Assembly: GCF_000189635.1 (NCBI RefSeq)
Contig: NW_002476366.1
Location: 62,001-126,000 of the forward strand
DNA length: 64,000 nucleotides
Direction: 5' to 3'
From: Tetrahymena thermophila SB210
Taxonomy: Eukaryota > Ciliophora > Oligohymenophorea > Hymenostomatida > Tetrahymenidae
Shown here: positions 63,801 to 64,000 of the stretch, one piece after another
Numbering within the stretch: position 1 is the stretch's first letter
How the letters are laid out: each line of letters opens with the position of its first letter
Position numbers and translations under genes: made by a program
The notes under the pieces: model-generated
Database searches by the model: none
What the model was told of the DNA's origin: nothing
The model's input: only the letters and a program-made list of their open reading frames with translations

Positions 63801-64000
63801 ACTAACAAAAAAATATCAAAAAGTTATTTTTTTATGATATTAATATACTAGACATGTAAACTGATTTAATAATTTAAAATTTAGATTTAGTCCATATAAA
63901 GACAATTATTTTTTAAAACTTTAACCAAATAGAAAACAATAATATGATATCAATAATTAATTGTAAAACAGTGATAATTGAAGATATTTAAATTTTAAAT
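57810..64000 (+). CDS. Secreted Cys-rich protein with large extracellular region, C-terminus beyond window
   Basis: Start MIKKQWIVSIILLQLYLLNC is a clear signal peptide. Residues about 20-165 hold growth-factor-receptor/furin-like Cys repeats (CLDCHQSCKVC, CTQCNSNYFL, CKQCDQNNACTQC, CYQKQDICQ). Exon 1 is 57,810-58,778 (323 codons) and exon 2 starts at 59,035 in phase. A long region then follows without Cys repeats, made of short hydrophobic strands (for example DCLFVIVYQP and MWVFNGMILVVDNNK), compatible with beta-propeller or beta-sandwich folds, but no family was recognised. The frame stays open to about 61,440. A TGA at 61,450 and an open frame in another phase from about 61,580 to the window end imply at least one intron at 61,390-61,580, not resolved. 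No membrane span was reached. Likely a surface protein; function unknown. Confidence 0.72.

Noticed and set aside
1..64000. Micronuclear IES or transposon
   Set aside because: No terminal inverted repeats, transposase motifs or deleted-element boundaries could be recognised; genes run continuously.

Overview
The window reads as a piece of an AT-rich ciliate nuclear chromosome, most like Tetrahymena or a close oligohymenophorean. Almost no long frame survives the standard code, but if TAA and TAG are read as glutamine and only TGA as stop, long frames with recognisable domains appear on both strands. Introns are short, AT-rich and gt...ag. Gene-sized loci alternate with 0.3-2 kb of very AT-rich spacer. 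No tRNA, rRNA, CRISPR or intact transposon was seen. Exon joins were made by eye: where exon lengths sum to a multiple of three and phases agree I say so, elsewhere splice sites are approximate.

Minus-strand block (1-35,085): a soluble-type adenylyl cyclase running off the left edge (<1-2203); otubain-like gene A (4193-6623); otubain-like gene B fused to a long coiled coil and a C-terminal membrane anchor (7698-10,340); a very large secreted/membrane protein with cysteine-rich, beta-helix-like and multi-pass parts (11,417-21,398); a phospholipid scramblase (22,106-22,987); a GNAT acetyltransferase (23,794-24,483); and otubain-like genes C (24,773-26,620), D (27,871-30,127) and E (30,750-35,085). 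A small patch of unusual base composition at 27,155-27,394 may be a structured RNA.

Plus-strand block (36,098-64,000): a giant helical repeat protein with recurring W-K-x-L-P modules (36,098-44,791); a Na+/H+ exchanger with a cyclic-nucleotide-binding-like tail (45,998-51,022); a Pro/Gln-rich protein with repeated F-x-F-[IL]-K-K motifs (52,117-54,515), whose last codons and 3' flank are duplicated in tandem; a second scramblase (55,567-56,823); and a secreted cysteine-rich protein that runs off the right edge (57,810->64,000).

The most striking content is the five-member otubain (OTU cysteine protease, peptidase C65-like) family. All five share one intron position inside the catalytic domain. 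Three keep both the Cys and the His, one has Cys to Ser, and one has lost both. Each carries a different C-terminal extension: CxxC modules, coiled coil plus membrane anchor, Gln-rich, or a tail of about 700 residues made almost entirely of Gln and Asn. A cAMP theme is possible (cyclase at one end, exchanger with a CNBD-like tail further on), but co-location is the only evidence for it.
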